From CAZTAR01 sp043813895 (GTDB lineage: Bacteria; Planctomycetota; Phycisphaerae; UBA1845; UTPLA1): a DNA stretch of 14,780 nt. The stretch covers positions 1-14,780 of the forward strand of contig JBDRKQ010000046.1 in the NCBI GenBank assembly GCA_043813895.1, in the 5' to 3' direction. Every line of letters starts with the position of its first letter. The stretch's first letter is position 1. The position numbers and the translations under genes are program-made. Under the pieces are notes generated by a model that was not told where the DNA came from, did not search any database, and saw nothing but the letters and a program-made list of their open reading frames with translations. Positions 6,439-13,022 of the stretch are shown here, piece by piece.

Positions 6439-6681
6439 ATGGACCTTGTATGCATCAGATGTGGTGAACCTTGGGACATGGACTATGTGCGGCACGAAGA
6501 CCCGGCCGCGTTCAAGCGGCGCGGCGGGCGAATCGACCGCTGCCCGTGTTGCCCGAAGCACAAACCGGAGCACTCGCCCGAGGAACGGGAGAGGCTCGAC
6601 GCAATTGCCGAGCTTGCCGACATGCTCGGCGACGACATCGACGGCTTGGCAGGCACGCTCGAAGACTTCGGCTTGCTCTGA
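6439..6681 (+). CDS. Small Zn-ribbon-like protein, 80 aa
   Basis: The start at 6439 follows GGAGGGGAG at 6430-6438; longer in-frame versions would read through the leader. The N-terminus carries CIRCGEPWD (C5, C8), and residues 35-38 are CPCC, so a four-cysteine zinc site is likely. Residues 46-80 form an acidic, probably helical tail (ERERLDAIAELADMLGDDIDGLAGTLEDFGLL). I recall similar short proteins beginning MDLVCIRCGEPW in accessory regions of proteobacterial plasmids, where they are unassigned. It is the first of five co-directional genes with short gaps, so it is probably co-transcribed with them. A nucleic-acid-binding or adaptor role is possible but unproven. Confidence 0.75.
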   Translation: MDLVCIRCGEPWDMDYVRHEDPAAFKRRGGRIDRCPCCPKHKPEHSPEERERLDAIAELADMLGDDIDGLAGTLEDFGLL

Positions 6682-6691
6682 AATCAAACCA

Positions 6692-6728
6692 GCCGGCGGG
6701 AGCACTCGCCGGCCTTAACCATGGGGGA
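6692..6728 (+). promoter_or_regulatory. Leader stem-loop plus ribosome binding site before the 89-aa gene
   Basis: GCCGGCG (6692-6698) and CGCCGGC (6707-6713) form a perfect 7-bp stem with an 8-base loop. The previous stop is 10 bases upstream, GGGGGA lies at 6723-6728, and the ATG at 6737 is 23 bases beyond the stem. This is the first clear member of the repeated leader series. Confidence 0.7.
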
Positions 6729-6736
6729 AACAGAAG

Positions 6737-7006
6737 ATGAAACACAGATTCAATCCAGGGCGAACACTCATCACGCCGGCAGCGGCGGAGGCGCTCACGT
6801 CGAAGGACGTGGCCGCGGCGATGCTCCGCCACCTCACCGGCGATTGGGGGGACGTGTGCGAGGAAGACGGGCGGGAGAACGACTTCTCCCTGAAGGAGGG
6901 CTTTCGGCTCCTATCGGTCTATCACGGTGTCTATGGCACCAAGTTCTGGATTATCACCGAGGCTGACCGGTCGGCGACGACCGTGCTGCTGCCGGAGGAT
7001 TACTGA
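6737..7006 (+). CDS. Conserved 89-aa plasmid-associated protein of unknown function
   Basis: The ATG at 6737 follows a GGGGGA site with 8-base spacing. The sequence runs NPGRTLITPAAAEAL, then HLTGDWGDVCEEDGREND, then FRLLSVYHGVYGTKFWIITEADRSATTVLLPEDY. This matches a widespread family of about 90 residues found on plasmids and conjugative elements. Some members carry misleading names such as plasmid-related protein or type I restriction subunit; nothing here supports a restriction function. The compact alpha/beta pattern with the closing WIITEADR-TT-LLPE-Y motif is full length. It belongs to the five-gene accessory block, separated by 55 bases of structured leader from the gene before. Confidence 0.8.
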   Translation: MKHRFNPGRTLITPAAAEALTSKDVAAAMLRHLTGDWGDVCEEDGRENDFSLKEGFRLLSVYHGVYGTKFWIITEADRSATTVLLPEDY

Positions 7007-7018
7007 GCGAACAAACCC

Positions 7019-7057
7019 GCCCGGCGGTTTGTCGCCGGGCTTCAACACGAGGAGGGG
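7019..7057 (+). promoter_or_regulatory. Leader stem-loop plus ribosome binding site before the 119-aa gene
   Basis: GCCCGGCG (7019-7026) pairs perfectly with CGCCGGGC (7033-7040) over a 6-base loop. GGAGGGG follows at 7051-7057, and the ATG at 7063 is 22 bases past the stem. An alternative stem, ACAAACC (7011-7017) with GGTTTGT (7026-7032), would exclude the main one. Confidence 0.7.
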
Positions 7058-7062
7058 AAACC

Positions 7063-7422
7063 ATGATGCACAAGAGAAGACGTTGGATGATTACGGAAGC
7101 CAAGACGCCGGAACAACTCGCGCGCGACTTGACAGAGCAAACGTGGACGCTCTGCACCGGATTCGAGTTCAAAGGCTACTTGTTCCTTAATGACTCGACT
7201 TCGGAGGACGGCGCGCAGGAATACGCGGTCGTCCTGCCGCTGCCAGACGGGGCCTATGTCCAAATCGAGTCCATCACGTTTGGCTGGTGTTCGTTCGAGA
7301 AGGGCTTGGCCAACGTGAAGCACATTATCACCGGCGCGGCGGACCGGAGCGAGTTCCGGCACGCCGTGGCCCCACGGCTGGACACGCCGGAGGCACACGG
7401 CCCGTGCCAATTGTGCGCGTAA
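7063..7422 (+). CDS. 119-aa protein of unknown function in the accessory block
   Basis: The start at 7063 (ATGATG; the second ATG at 7066 is equally possible) follows GGAGGGG with 5-base spacing. The N-terminus is basic (HKRRRWM). Residues 15-45 look helical (PEQLARDLTEQTWTLCTGFEF), and the middle shows alternating hydrophobic strands (YLFLNDSTSEDGAQEYAVVLPLPDGAYVQIESITFGW). The C-terminus ends with a CQLC pair. I do not recognise a named family. The size, single domain and position between the 89-aa and DUF1419-like genes suggest another member of the conserved plasmid accessory set. Coding is supported by the ribosome binding site and by hydrophobic residues spaced as in strands, with charged residues between them. 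Confidence 0.7.
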   Translation: MMHKRRRWMITEAKTPEQLARDLTEQTWTLCTGFEFKGYLFLNDSTSEDGAQEYAVVLPLPDGAYVQIESITFGWCSFEKGLANVKHIITGAADRSEFRHAVAPRLDTPEAHGPCQLCA

Positions 7423-7443
7423 GGACGACGGCATGACAACATC

Positions 7444-7478
7444 GCCCGCTGGAGAGCCAGCGGGCCAACCAAAGGGGG
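7444..7478 (+). promoter_or_regulatory. Leader stem-loop plus ribosome binding site before the DUF1419-like gene
   Basis: GCCCGCTGG (7444-7452) and CCAGCGGGC (7457-7465) form a perfect 9-bp stem with loop AGAG. GGGGG lies at 7474-7478, and the ATG at 7487 is 21 bases past the stem. The preceding TGACAACATCG (7434-7444) recurs exactly at 8567-8577. Confidence 0.7.
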
Positions 7479-7486
7479 AAGAACGT

Positions 7487-7831
7487 ATGACACTGACAAA
7501 TGTGAACACGCTCGCGGGATGCTTCCGCGAATTGAGCGAGGGGGAAACGGTCCCGATTCCCGAAGGCGGCGAAGCATGGTCGGACATGCTCAAGCGCATG
7601 AGCATCGACGGACGAATCGCCGAGGTGGACGAGGAGACTTTCTGGCACTTCCTGGAAGTGCTGCCGCCGAGGTACATGGACGAGAGATTCTTCTGCTATG
7701 CCGAGGGGATGGAGCCCTTGTGGCTCTTCTGGAGGCGCGGGGGCCGCTACTACGCCCGCCGGCTCAACTGGGAGCAGACCTACACGCTCTGCGACCTGGC
7801 GGGCATCAGGCGGGATTACTACTACTTCTGA
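7487..7831 (+). CDS. DUF1419-like protein, 114 aa
   Basis: The start at 7487 is set by the GGGGGAAGA site; an upstream ATG at 7433 would translate the hairpin. The core FWHFLEVLPPRYMDERFFCYAEGMEPLWLFWRRGGRYYARRLNWEQTYTLCDLAGI (residues 48-105) resembles DUF1419 proteins as I remember them from plasmids, mainly of Alphaproteobacteria. The function of that family is unknown. The aromatic residues and the WRR-G-YYARRL strand pair suggest a small globular domain. It is the fourth gene of the block, 64 bases after the third and 51 before the methyltransferase. The family name is given from memory. Confidence 0.65.
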   Translation: MTLTNVNTLAGCFRELSEGETVPIPEGGEAWSDMLKRMSIDGRIAEVDEETFWHFLEVLPPRYMDERFFCYAEGMEPLWLFWRRGGRYYARRLNWEQTYTLCDLAGIRRDYYYF

Positions 7832-7843
7832 TTGAACAACTCG

Positions 7844-7880
7844 CCCGGCCTCCAAGGCCGGGTTTCACCAAACGGGGGAG
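7844..7880 (+). promoter_or_regulatory. Leader stem-loop plus ribosome binding site before the methyltransferase gene
   Basis: CCCGGCC (7844-7850) pairs with GGCCGGG (7856-7862) over a 5-base loop, extendable by one G-U pair. GGGGGAG follows at 7874-7880, and the ATG at 7883 is 20 bases past the stem, the tightest spacing of the series. Confidence 0.7.
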
Positions 7881-7882
7881 AG

Positions 7883-8569
7883 ATGACCACCACTAAACTA
7901 AAAGGCACGACTACCACGCTCAGCGACCGAGCTTCCGAGATGACATCGGTCGTTTCCTATCCGAAACGCTGCTCGCTATGGGGCCGGGCCGACTATCGCG
8001 GCAACTGCGACGGCCGGCTTTTCCTGGGGCTGCTGCTGCGATACCAACCGCGGCGCGTGGCGGACCCGATGATGGGCTCAGGGACCACCCGCGACGTGGT
8101 CGCCTGGCTGAATCGAACCGAGGGGACCGCCATCGACTACTGGGGAGATGACCTGAAGACCGGCTTCAACCTGCACGTCCAGGACTTGCCGGGCCAGTTC
8201 GACTTCGTTTGGCTGCATCCGCCATACTGGAACATCATCGAGTACAGCGAGGACCCGCGCGACCTGAGCACGTGCGACGTGTACGAGTACTTCATCCGAC
8301 GACTTGAGACGTGCCTACGCCGCTGCTACCGAGCACTGGCGCCCGGCGGCCGGCTGGCCGTCCTGGTCGGCGATGTCCGCCGTCACGGGAGATACACGCC
8401 CGTCGTCCGAGACCTGCTGAACCTGGAAGGCGAGCTCGGCCAGCTACGCTCGGTCATCATCAAGACGCAGCACAACTGCCAGTCTGACCGGAAGACCTAC
8501 GCCCGCATGGAAGACGTGCCCATCCAGCACGAATACTGCCTTGTGTTCAAGAAGACGGAAACCCCCTGA
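7883..8569 (+). CDS. Orphan DNA methyltransferase, N4/N6-amino type
   Basis: The 228-residue protein starts at 7883 after GGGGGAG. Residues 61-69, DPMMGSGTT, are the AdoMet-binding motif I of amino-methyltransferases. HPPYW (112-116) is the catalytic motif IV, with histidine where most enzymes have D, N or S. The following stretch IIEYSEDPRDLS, then ALAPGGRLAVLVGDVRRHGRY and HNCQSDRKTYARMEDVPIQHEYCLVFKK, matches a plasmid-borne family in which, as I recall, HPPYW is usual. Motif I precedes motif IV, unlike the beta class of N4/N6 enzymes. No specificity subunit or restriction endonuclease is nearby. It therefore acts alone, perhaps protecting the element after transfer or altering host gene expression. 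The target sequence cannot be told from the protein. Confidence 0.85.
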   Translation: MTTTKLKGTTTTLSDRASEMTSVVSYPKRCSLWGRADYRGNCDGRLFLGLLLRYQPRRVADPMMGSGTTRDVVAWLNRTEGTAIDYWGDDLKTGFNLHVQDLPGQFDFVWLHPPYWNIIEYSEDPRDLSTCDVYEYFIRRLETCLRRCYRALAPGGRLAVLVGDVRRHGRYTPVVRDLLNLEGELGQLRSVIIKTQHNCQSDRKTYARMEDVPIQHEYCLVFKKTETP

Positions 8570-8628
8570 CAACATCGGACATTCCGCTTGCGACAGCCTC
8601 GCCTCGCCCCTGTCGCAAGGGGAAACCA
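8567..8628 (+). promoter_or_regulatory. Orphan leader stem-loop without a following gene
   Basis: TGACAACATCG (8567-8577) is identical to the start of the leader at 7434. A perfect 10-bp stem CTTGCGACAG/CTGTCGCAAG (8587-8596, 8610-8619) follows, then GGGGAAACC, as in the leader at 7053-7061. No ATG with a meaningful frame comes next at the expected 20-23 bases, so the gene behind it is missing. It could instead end the transcript, although no T-tract is present. Confidence 0.6.
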
Positions 8629-8837
8629 ACAGCCAAAACCGTGCAATCTGCGGAGAACGTCCACGTTTGTACCCATGTGGTAGGACATCGAAGTATCTTC
8701 AACGCCCACATGGCCATCCACATGCTGGCGAACCATGCTAACTCTTGGCGAGACAATTACTTAGGGATTTGCTCGGTTTTTGTTTCCCCACCCCGCTAAG
8801 ACCGACCAGACAGGTGACGAAAACGCCAACTTCCGGT

Positions 8838-9467
8838 ATGGTCAGAGACATGCCAAAGCGTCCAGGCGCCAACCCACTCCCGACTGATCCGAAGGCCGCC
8901 GTTGTCGAAGTCCTTATCCGCAGGGTCCGGGTCATGAGCCTGCAACAAGCCGCGCGTACTTGGTTCATCGAGACCGCGAATCCGACGGATGCCGCTCGCC
9001 GGATGACCCAGTCGCTGCAGCGTGAAGGCTTGGTTGAATGCGCCACCCTGCTGGCCCGTCCGGAGGTCCTGCCTGATGAACCGCTCGCAGCGTGGCAACC
9101 CGGTTTGCCAAAACCAGAGTTCGGTCCGATTGCCTGGAAACTCAAGAAACGTCGTCAGGACCAGGCCGCAATCGCGACTCCGTGCGTCGCAGCAGCGTCG
9201 GGTCGCCTCCCGCGCCCCACGGACACGACGCACGATCTTCACTTGACCGCCGTTTTCCTGTTAATGTGCAAGGAGCTGCCAACGCGGGCCTGCTCATGGG
9301 TATTCGAGGCTGAACTCGTTCGGCCCGGTGAGAAGCTGCCGGACGCCATCGTCACGGATGGCAAGGCCAAGACCGTCATCGAGTGCGGCGGAGAGTACGA
9401 CCGCAAGAGGCTGGAGGAGGACCATGAGTTCTTCGCCAGCAAGGGCTACGGTTACGAGATCTGGTGA
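8838..9467 (+). CDS. Winged-helix protein with nuclease-like C-terminal fold, replication-relaxation type
   Basis: From ATG 8838 the protein has 209 residues; ATG 8850 is also possible, and an upstream in-frame ATG at 8745 would add a poorly conserved-looking extension. No site has a strong Shine-Dalgarno. Residues 18-75 (AAVVEVLIRRVRVMSLQQAARTWF ... ARRMTQSLQREGLVECATLL) form a predicted winged helix. The C-terminus (VFEAELVRPGEKLPDAIVTDGKAKTVIECGGEYDRKRLEEDHEFF) has the PD ... E layout of a PD-(D/E)XK-like fold, but with glycine where a catalytic lysine would be expected. This combination resembles replication-relaxation proteins of mobile elements. It overlaps the next gene in TGATG and is likely translationally coupled. 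Confidence 0.6.
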   Translation: MVRDMPKRPGANPLPTDPKAAVVEVLIRRVRVMSLQQAARTWFIETANPTDAARRMTQSLQREGLVECATLLARPEVLPDEPLAAWQPGLPKPEFGPIAWKLKKRRQDQAAIATPCVAAASGRLPRPTDTTHDLHLTAVFLLMCKELPTRACSWVFEAELVRPGEKLPDAIVTDGKAKTVIECGGEYDRKRLEEDHEFFASKGYGYEIW

Positions 9468-10159
9468 TGCGTTCACGTGACAATGACATTCTCCATCACG
9501 TCGGCCTATACCGCGTCAGTCTGCGGTACGTTATCGAGCAGCTCTTCTTCGAGGGCGGGAACTGCGGCAACGTGATTCAACGGCTTCTGAACCAGAAACG
9601 ACTCCAGTCTGTTCCAGGTCTTCACGGTTCGTTGCGATACTACCAGTTGACCCTTAGCGAAGCCCGCCAACGGAACCTGCCGCAGGATCGCGGTCGTGCG
9701 CTGGGCCCACGTGCCTTGGCGAGCCACATGGCGTTGCTTTGGTACTGCTTTCGGGCAGATGTCCCCCGACGCCGGTTGGAGCATACCGAACTGGCAAGGC
9801 TCTTCGAAGACCTGGATTCTGGCTGTCCACATGTAGCCGAGGCCGGCGCTCGACCTTGCGTACTTCGTGTTCATGTCGTCAGCCCGAAGACTAGAACTGC
9901 CGACATCATCAAACGCCTTCGCGTGGAAGTCGAGGCGGATTCCCGCACTGAGACACTGACCGAGTGGGTCGCGAGTCGTCGTTACGCGTATGCCCTGCTC
10001 GTCACGAGTCGTCCACGAGCAGATGCGTTGAATCGGGCAGTGCATCGGGTCGATCTGGGCAAGCGAGCCCAAGTGCGATGCGATTATGTGCCATGTCCCA
10101 TTACCATCTATCAGGTGATTCAAAATGCAAAACGAGAGCCGTCATCTCGACGAGACTAG
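9467..10159 (+). CDS. Second winged-helix protein of the transfer operon, 230 aa
   Basis: The ATG at 9467 overlaps the preceding stop (TGATG), which fixes the start better than the GTG at 9464. Residues 6-70 (NDILHHVGLYRVSLRYVIEQLFFEGGNCGNVIQRLLNQKRLQSV ... YYQLTLSEARQ) are a predicted winged helix of the kind seen in replication-relaxation and mobilisation accessory proteins. Residues 130-215 look like an alpha/beta domain (CVLRVHVVSP ... EWVASRRYAYALLVTSRPRADAL). No catalytic residues are evident. Its 3' end overlaps the coupling-protein gene by 35 bases. A role in recognising the transfer origin or loading the coupling protein is inferred from context only. Confidence 0.6.
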   Translation: MRSRDNDILHHVGLYRVSLRYVIEQLFFEGGNCGNVIQRLLNQKRLQSVPGLHGSLRYYQLTLSEARQRNLPQDRGRALGPRALASHMALLWYCFRADVPRRRLEHTELARLFEDLDSGCPHVAEAGARPCVLRVHVVSPKTRTADIIKRLRVEVEADSRTETLTEWVASRRYAYALLVTSRPRADALNRAVHRVDLGKRAQVRCDYVPCPITIYQVIQNAKREPSSRRD

Positions 10160-13022
10160 CGATGCCGTAAGGCACATGGCTCACCTTGACCTCAACCGCT
10201 ATCCCCTCGAATACCTACCGCGCTCCAATACGCAGGTCAACGCGGAACGGCTGCCGTCGCAAGCCGAGATGGCCGACATGGAACTCGCCTGCCGCGAGCA
10301 GGTCAGCGACGACGAGGCGATTAGCCTTGCGGCCGGCCAAAGGCTGATCGTGTTGTTTCTCGGCGCGCCGTTCGTACTTGTAGTGGGGTTGCTCCTCTCG
10401 GCACTTCTGTCGCCGCTCCTGGGAAGCAGCATTGCGGGGCTCATCTCTCTAATCTACATCACTTTCCGCATAATTCGCGACCGGACGTTCTCTCTCCGCA
10501 TGCTGGTGACTTGTGTGGCGATCCCCATCGCGGTGCTCCTCGTCATGGCAATCAGCAGTCAGTTGCTCGGCAACCGCATCATTTGCACGTCCCTCTTCGC
10601 CATCGTCGGCGGATTCCTCCTTTACCGTTACGGTTCATGGCCCCTGGAGTTCTACCACGCGTGGCTCCACGCCCACCCGCAGGTCACTCCACAGATGCGG
10701 CGGAACGCGCAAACACCAACGGCAACTCCGAGTATTCCGACGGCCTGTCTCCTCGTGCCAATTGTGATCTTCCTGCCACTTGTGGACCCCATGGTTGCGG
10801 TCCTGGCCCTGGTCCTTTCTTGTGCATTCGCGTGCCGCAGGGAGAAGTTCGGACTCGAACTCCTGCCGGTTGCACAGGATGTCCTAGCACAGTTCGTCAT
10901 GTACGGTGCTTCCGCCAGCGGTGCCCCCGGCACGTGGCATCCCAGACGCACCCAGGGTAAGCGACTCTTCGCCACTCTCGCCATAGCTTTGGCCGTTGCT
11001 GCTCCGCTCTCCGTCGGTCTCTGCTACTACTTCCCGTGCCGCCCGGTGGTGAAGACGTTCTGGAACTCGTTGGAGGGCGATGTACTACAAGCGAAGAGAG
11101 CACCGCTTCCCTACGACCACCCAGATCTGCACCTCCTGGATGCCCCCTTTGCACAACCAGAGGCGGGACCGGATTACATTGCCGACGCGATCATCAAGGC
11201 TCCGCACATCTGGCCCCTGTTCATCTTCAGCAAGATCATGCACGCCGAGTTTGGATTCTGCTGGCTGGTGATACTGGCGATCCTCCTTGCGATGACGATT
11301 CCGCCGTGGGTGTTGCTCACGCTCTACCGGCCATGCCTGCTGGAGATTATGCAAACCTCCCAGCAAATCCGAACGCGACTCGCGAGCGATGATCGCCCTG
11401 AGTGGCAATGGTATGTGGACAGGTTGCGCTTATCCGATCACTCCGCGCGCGATCCTCTGCTCGGTCGAGACGTAAGAGAGGCCGAACACCTGTTCCTTGG
11501 CATCGAGTCTGTCTTGAAGTTCCCTGTTCTCCTGGACCAACGAATCCTCGCAGAGCACGCCTACCTAGTCGGTGACACTGGCAGCGGCAAGACGTCCTTG
11601 GGCATCATGCCACTCGTTACACAACTCCTGAGGGGGCACGCCGAGCCTCGACCAGATCGCGAAGGGGGCCAGGACGTGGCCATCACCCCTGCACCACCAA
11701 TGGTGATCATCGACCTCAAAGGCGACCCGGCTCTTTTCCACACAGTTCGCGAAGAGACGGAAGAAAGGCGCCTGCAATTGGGTATTACAGATCCTCGGGA
11801 TCCGCGTCATGCGTTTCGATTCTTCACTTCCGAGAAGGGCATGGCGACCCACCACTTCAATCCTTTCGCGAGCCTCGAATCCAACTCGCGTTCGCTGATC
11901 CAGGTGTGCCACCTGTTCCTCGACTCGCTGAGTCTATCACACGGCGAAGGCTACGGACGTTCCTACTATTCGCGCAAGAACCGACATCTGCTGTACGAAG
12001 TGCTTGATGCCAAGCCCAATCCACGTTCGTTCGAAGAACTATTCGCGCAGCTTGCCAAGGCCGTTGAGAGAAAACCGCAACTGTATCGCGACTGCTTTGA
12101 ACTTGTCTCCACGATTCACGCCCTCTCGAAGTACCCGCAAATCGCGACTTTCGAGCCATTGAAGCACCCTGAAGATGCCATCCACATGCCCTCGGTGCTT
12201 GAACACAGCCAGGTCGTATATTTCTGGCTGCCTGCCGTACTTGAGAGCATAAGTGTGCGGGAAATCGCCAAGCTCGCTTTGTACTGCTTGATCAGCGCAG
12301 CGATCGACCGTCAACGTACTGACCAGCCCACAAGGCAGGCGTATCTTGTGATTGATGAGTTTCAACGTATCGCCGGCGAGAACTTCCGCGTCATTCTCGA
12401 ACAATCACGCAGCTTTGGCATCTCGGCTATCCTGGCGAACCAATCACAGGGAGACCTGAAGACACCCGATGTGGATCTCCGTCCAGCTATCCGTACGAAC
12501 ACTCGGTTCAAGCAGTATTTTGGCCTGAGTGATCCACAGGAAATCGCGGATCTATGCGACACGTCTGGCCAGGAAATTGCCTCCTTGCACTCGTGGGAGA
12601 TGACCGCCACAGAATCACGCTCACAACCTAGGAGTCGTAAGGAGCCGCGCCAGATGTTCTCAAGCAAGAGCGAGACCGAGTTCATCAAGTCACGCCTCAC
12701 GATCAATGACATATTGACCGTCACTGATCACCCGCTCGATTCGATCATCCATGTGTCGCGCGGCGATGGCTACACGCAATACGGTGGTTTTCCGCTCCCC
12801 CTTCGATCCACATGGTCGACGACGCTCAAGGAATACCGTCGCCGGCAGCGGGCCTCATGGCCAACTCGCGATGAATACGAGCTAGAGACGGTGGTCGCTG
12901 AGCAGGGGCCATCAGAAATCGACCACGAACTGGAGCGTGAAACCGCGAAGAAGCAAGCCGCTCTCGATGAGAAGATCTTAGAGTTGTTCGAGCAGCACCG
13001 TGATGACGAAGACCCCAGCTAA
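10125..13022 (+). CDS. VirD4/TraD-type coupling ATPase of conjugative transfer
   Basis: The 965-residue protein starts at ATG 10125, with AGGTG 7 bases upstream; ATG 10176 is the alternative. The N-terminal 400 residues hold about seven hydrophobic segments (roughly 73-95, 98-115, 126-145, 152-170, 206-237, 281-302, 377-401), more than the two usual in VirD4. The motor domain has Walker A GDTGSGKTS (483-491, K489) and Walker B YLVIDEF (D744, E745), with HVSRGDGYTQYGGF near the end. The last 50 residues are charged and probably coiled coil. Coupling proteins dock the relaxosome at the inner membrane and pump DNA into a type IV secretion channel. It sits in an overlapping operon with three winged-helix proteins. 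No relaxase or VirB gene is in the window. Confidence 0.85.
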   Translation: MQNESRHLDETSDAVRHMAHLDLNRYPLEYLPRSNTQVNAERLPSQAEMADMELACREQVSDDEAISLAAGQRLIVLFLGAPFVLVVGLLLSALLSPLLGSSIAGLISLIYITFRIIRDRTFSLRMLVTCVAIPIAVLLVMAISSQLLGNRIICTSLFAIVGGFLLYRYGSWPLEFYHAWLHAHPQVTPQMRRNAQTPTATPSIPTACLLVPIVIFLPLVDPMVAVLALVLSCAFACRREKFGLELLPVAQDVLAQFVMYGASASGAPGTWHPRRTQGKRLFATLAIALAVAAPLSVGLCYYFPCRPVVKTFWNSLEGDVLQAKRAPLPYDHPDLHLLDAPFAQPEAGPDYIADAIIKAPHIWPLFIFSKIMHAEFGFCWLVILAILLAMTIPPWVLLTLYRPCLLEIMQTSQQIRTRLASDDRPEWQWYVDRLRLSDHSARDPLLGRDVREAEHLFLGIESVLKFPVLLDQRILAEHAYLVGDTGSGKTSLGIMPLVTQLLRGHAEPRPDREGGQDVAITPAPPMVIIDLKGDPALFHTVREETEERRLQLGITDPRDPRHAFRFFTSEKGMATHHFNPFASLESNSRSLIQVCHLFLDSLSLSHGEGYGRSYYSRKNRHLLYEVLDAKPNPRSFEELFAQLAKAVERKPQLYRDCFELVSTIHALSKYPQIATFEPLKHPEDAIHMPSVLEHSQVVYFWLPAVLESISVREIAKLALYCLISAAIDRQRTDQPTRQAYLVIDEFQRIAGENFRVILEQSRSFGISAILANQSQGDLKTPDVDLRPAIRTNTRFKQYFGLSDPQEIADLCDTSGQEIASLHSWEMTATESRSQPRSRKEPRQMFSSKSETEFIKSRLTINDILTVTDHPLDSIIHVSRGDGYTQYGGFPLPLRSTWSTTLKEYRRRQRASWPTRDEYELETVVAEQGPSEIDHELERETAKKQAALDEKILELFEQHRDDEDPS

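Noticed and set aside
6692..8628. Integron-type gene cassette array with attC sites
   Set aside because: The stem-loops lack the paired RYYYAAC/GTTRRRY core sites, have short loops and lie at a fixed distance before start codons; there is no integrase.
9506..10123. Long minus-strand frame of 205 codons
   Set aside because: It lies wholly inside the plus-strand winged-helix gene, which has a coupled start, an overlapping neighbour and a plausible fold; the antisense translation has none of these.
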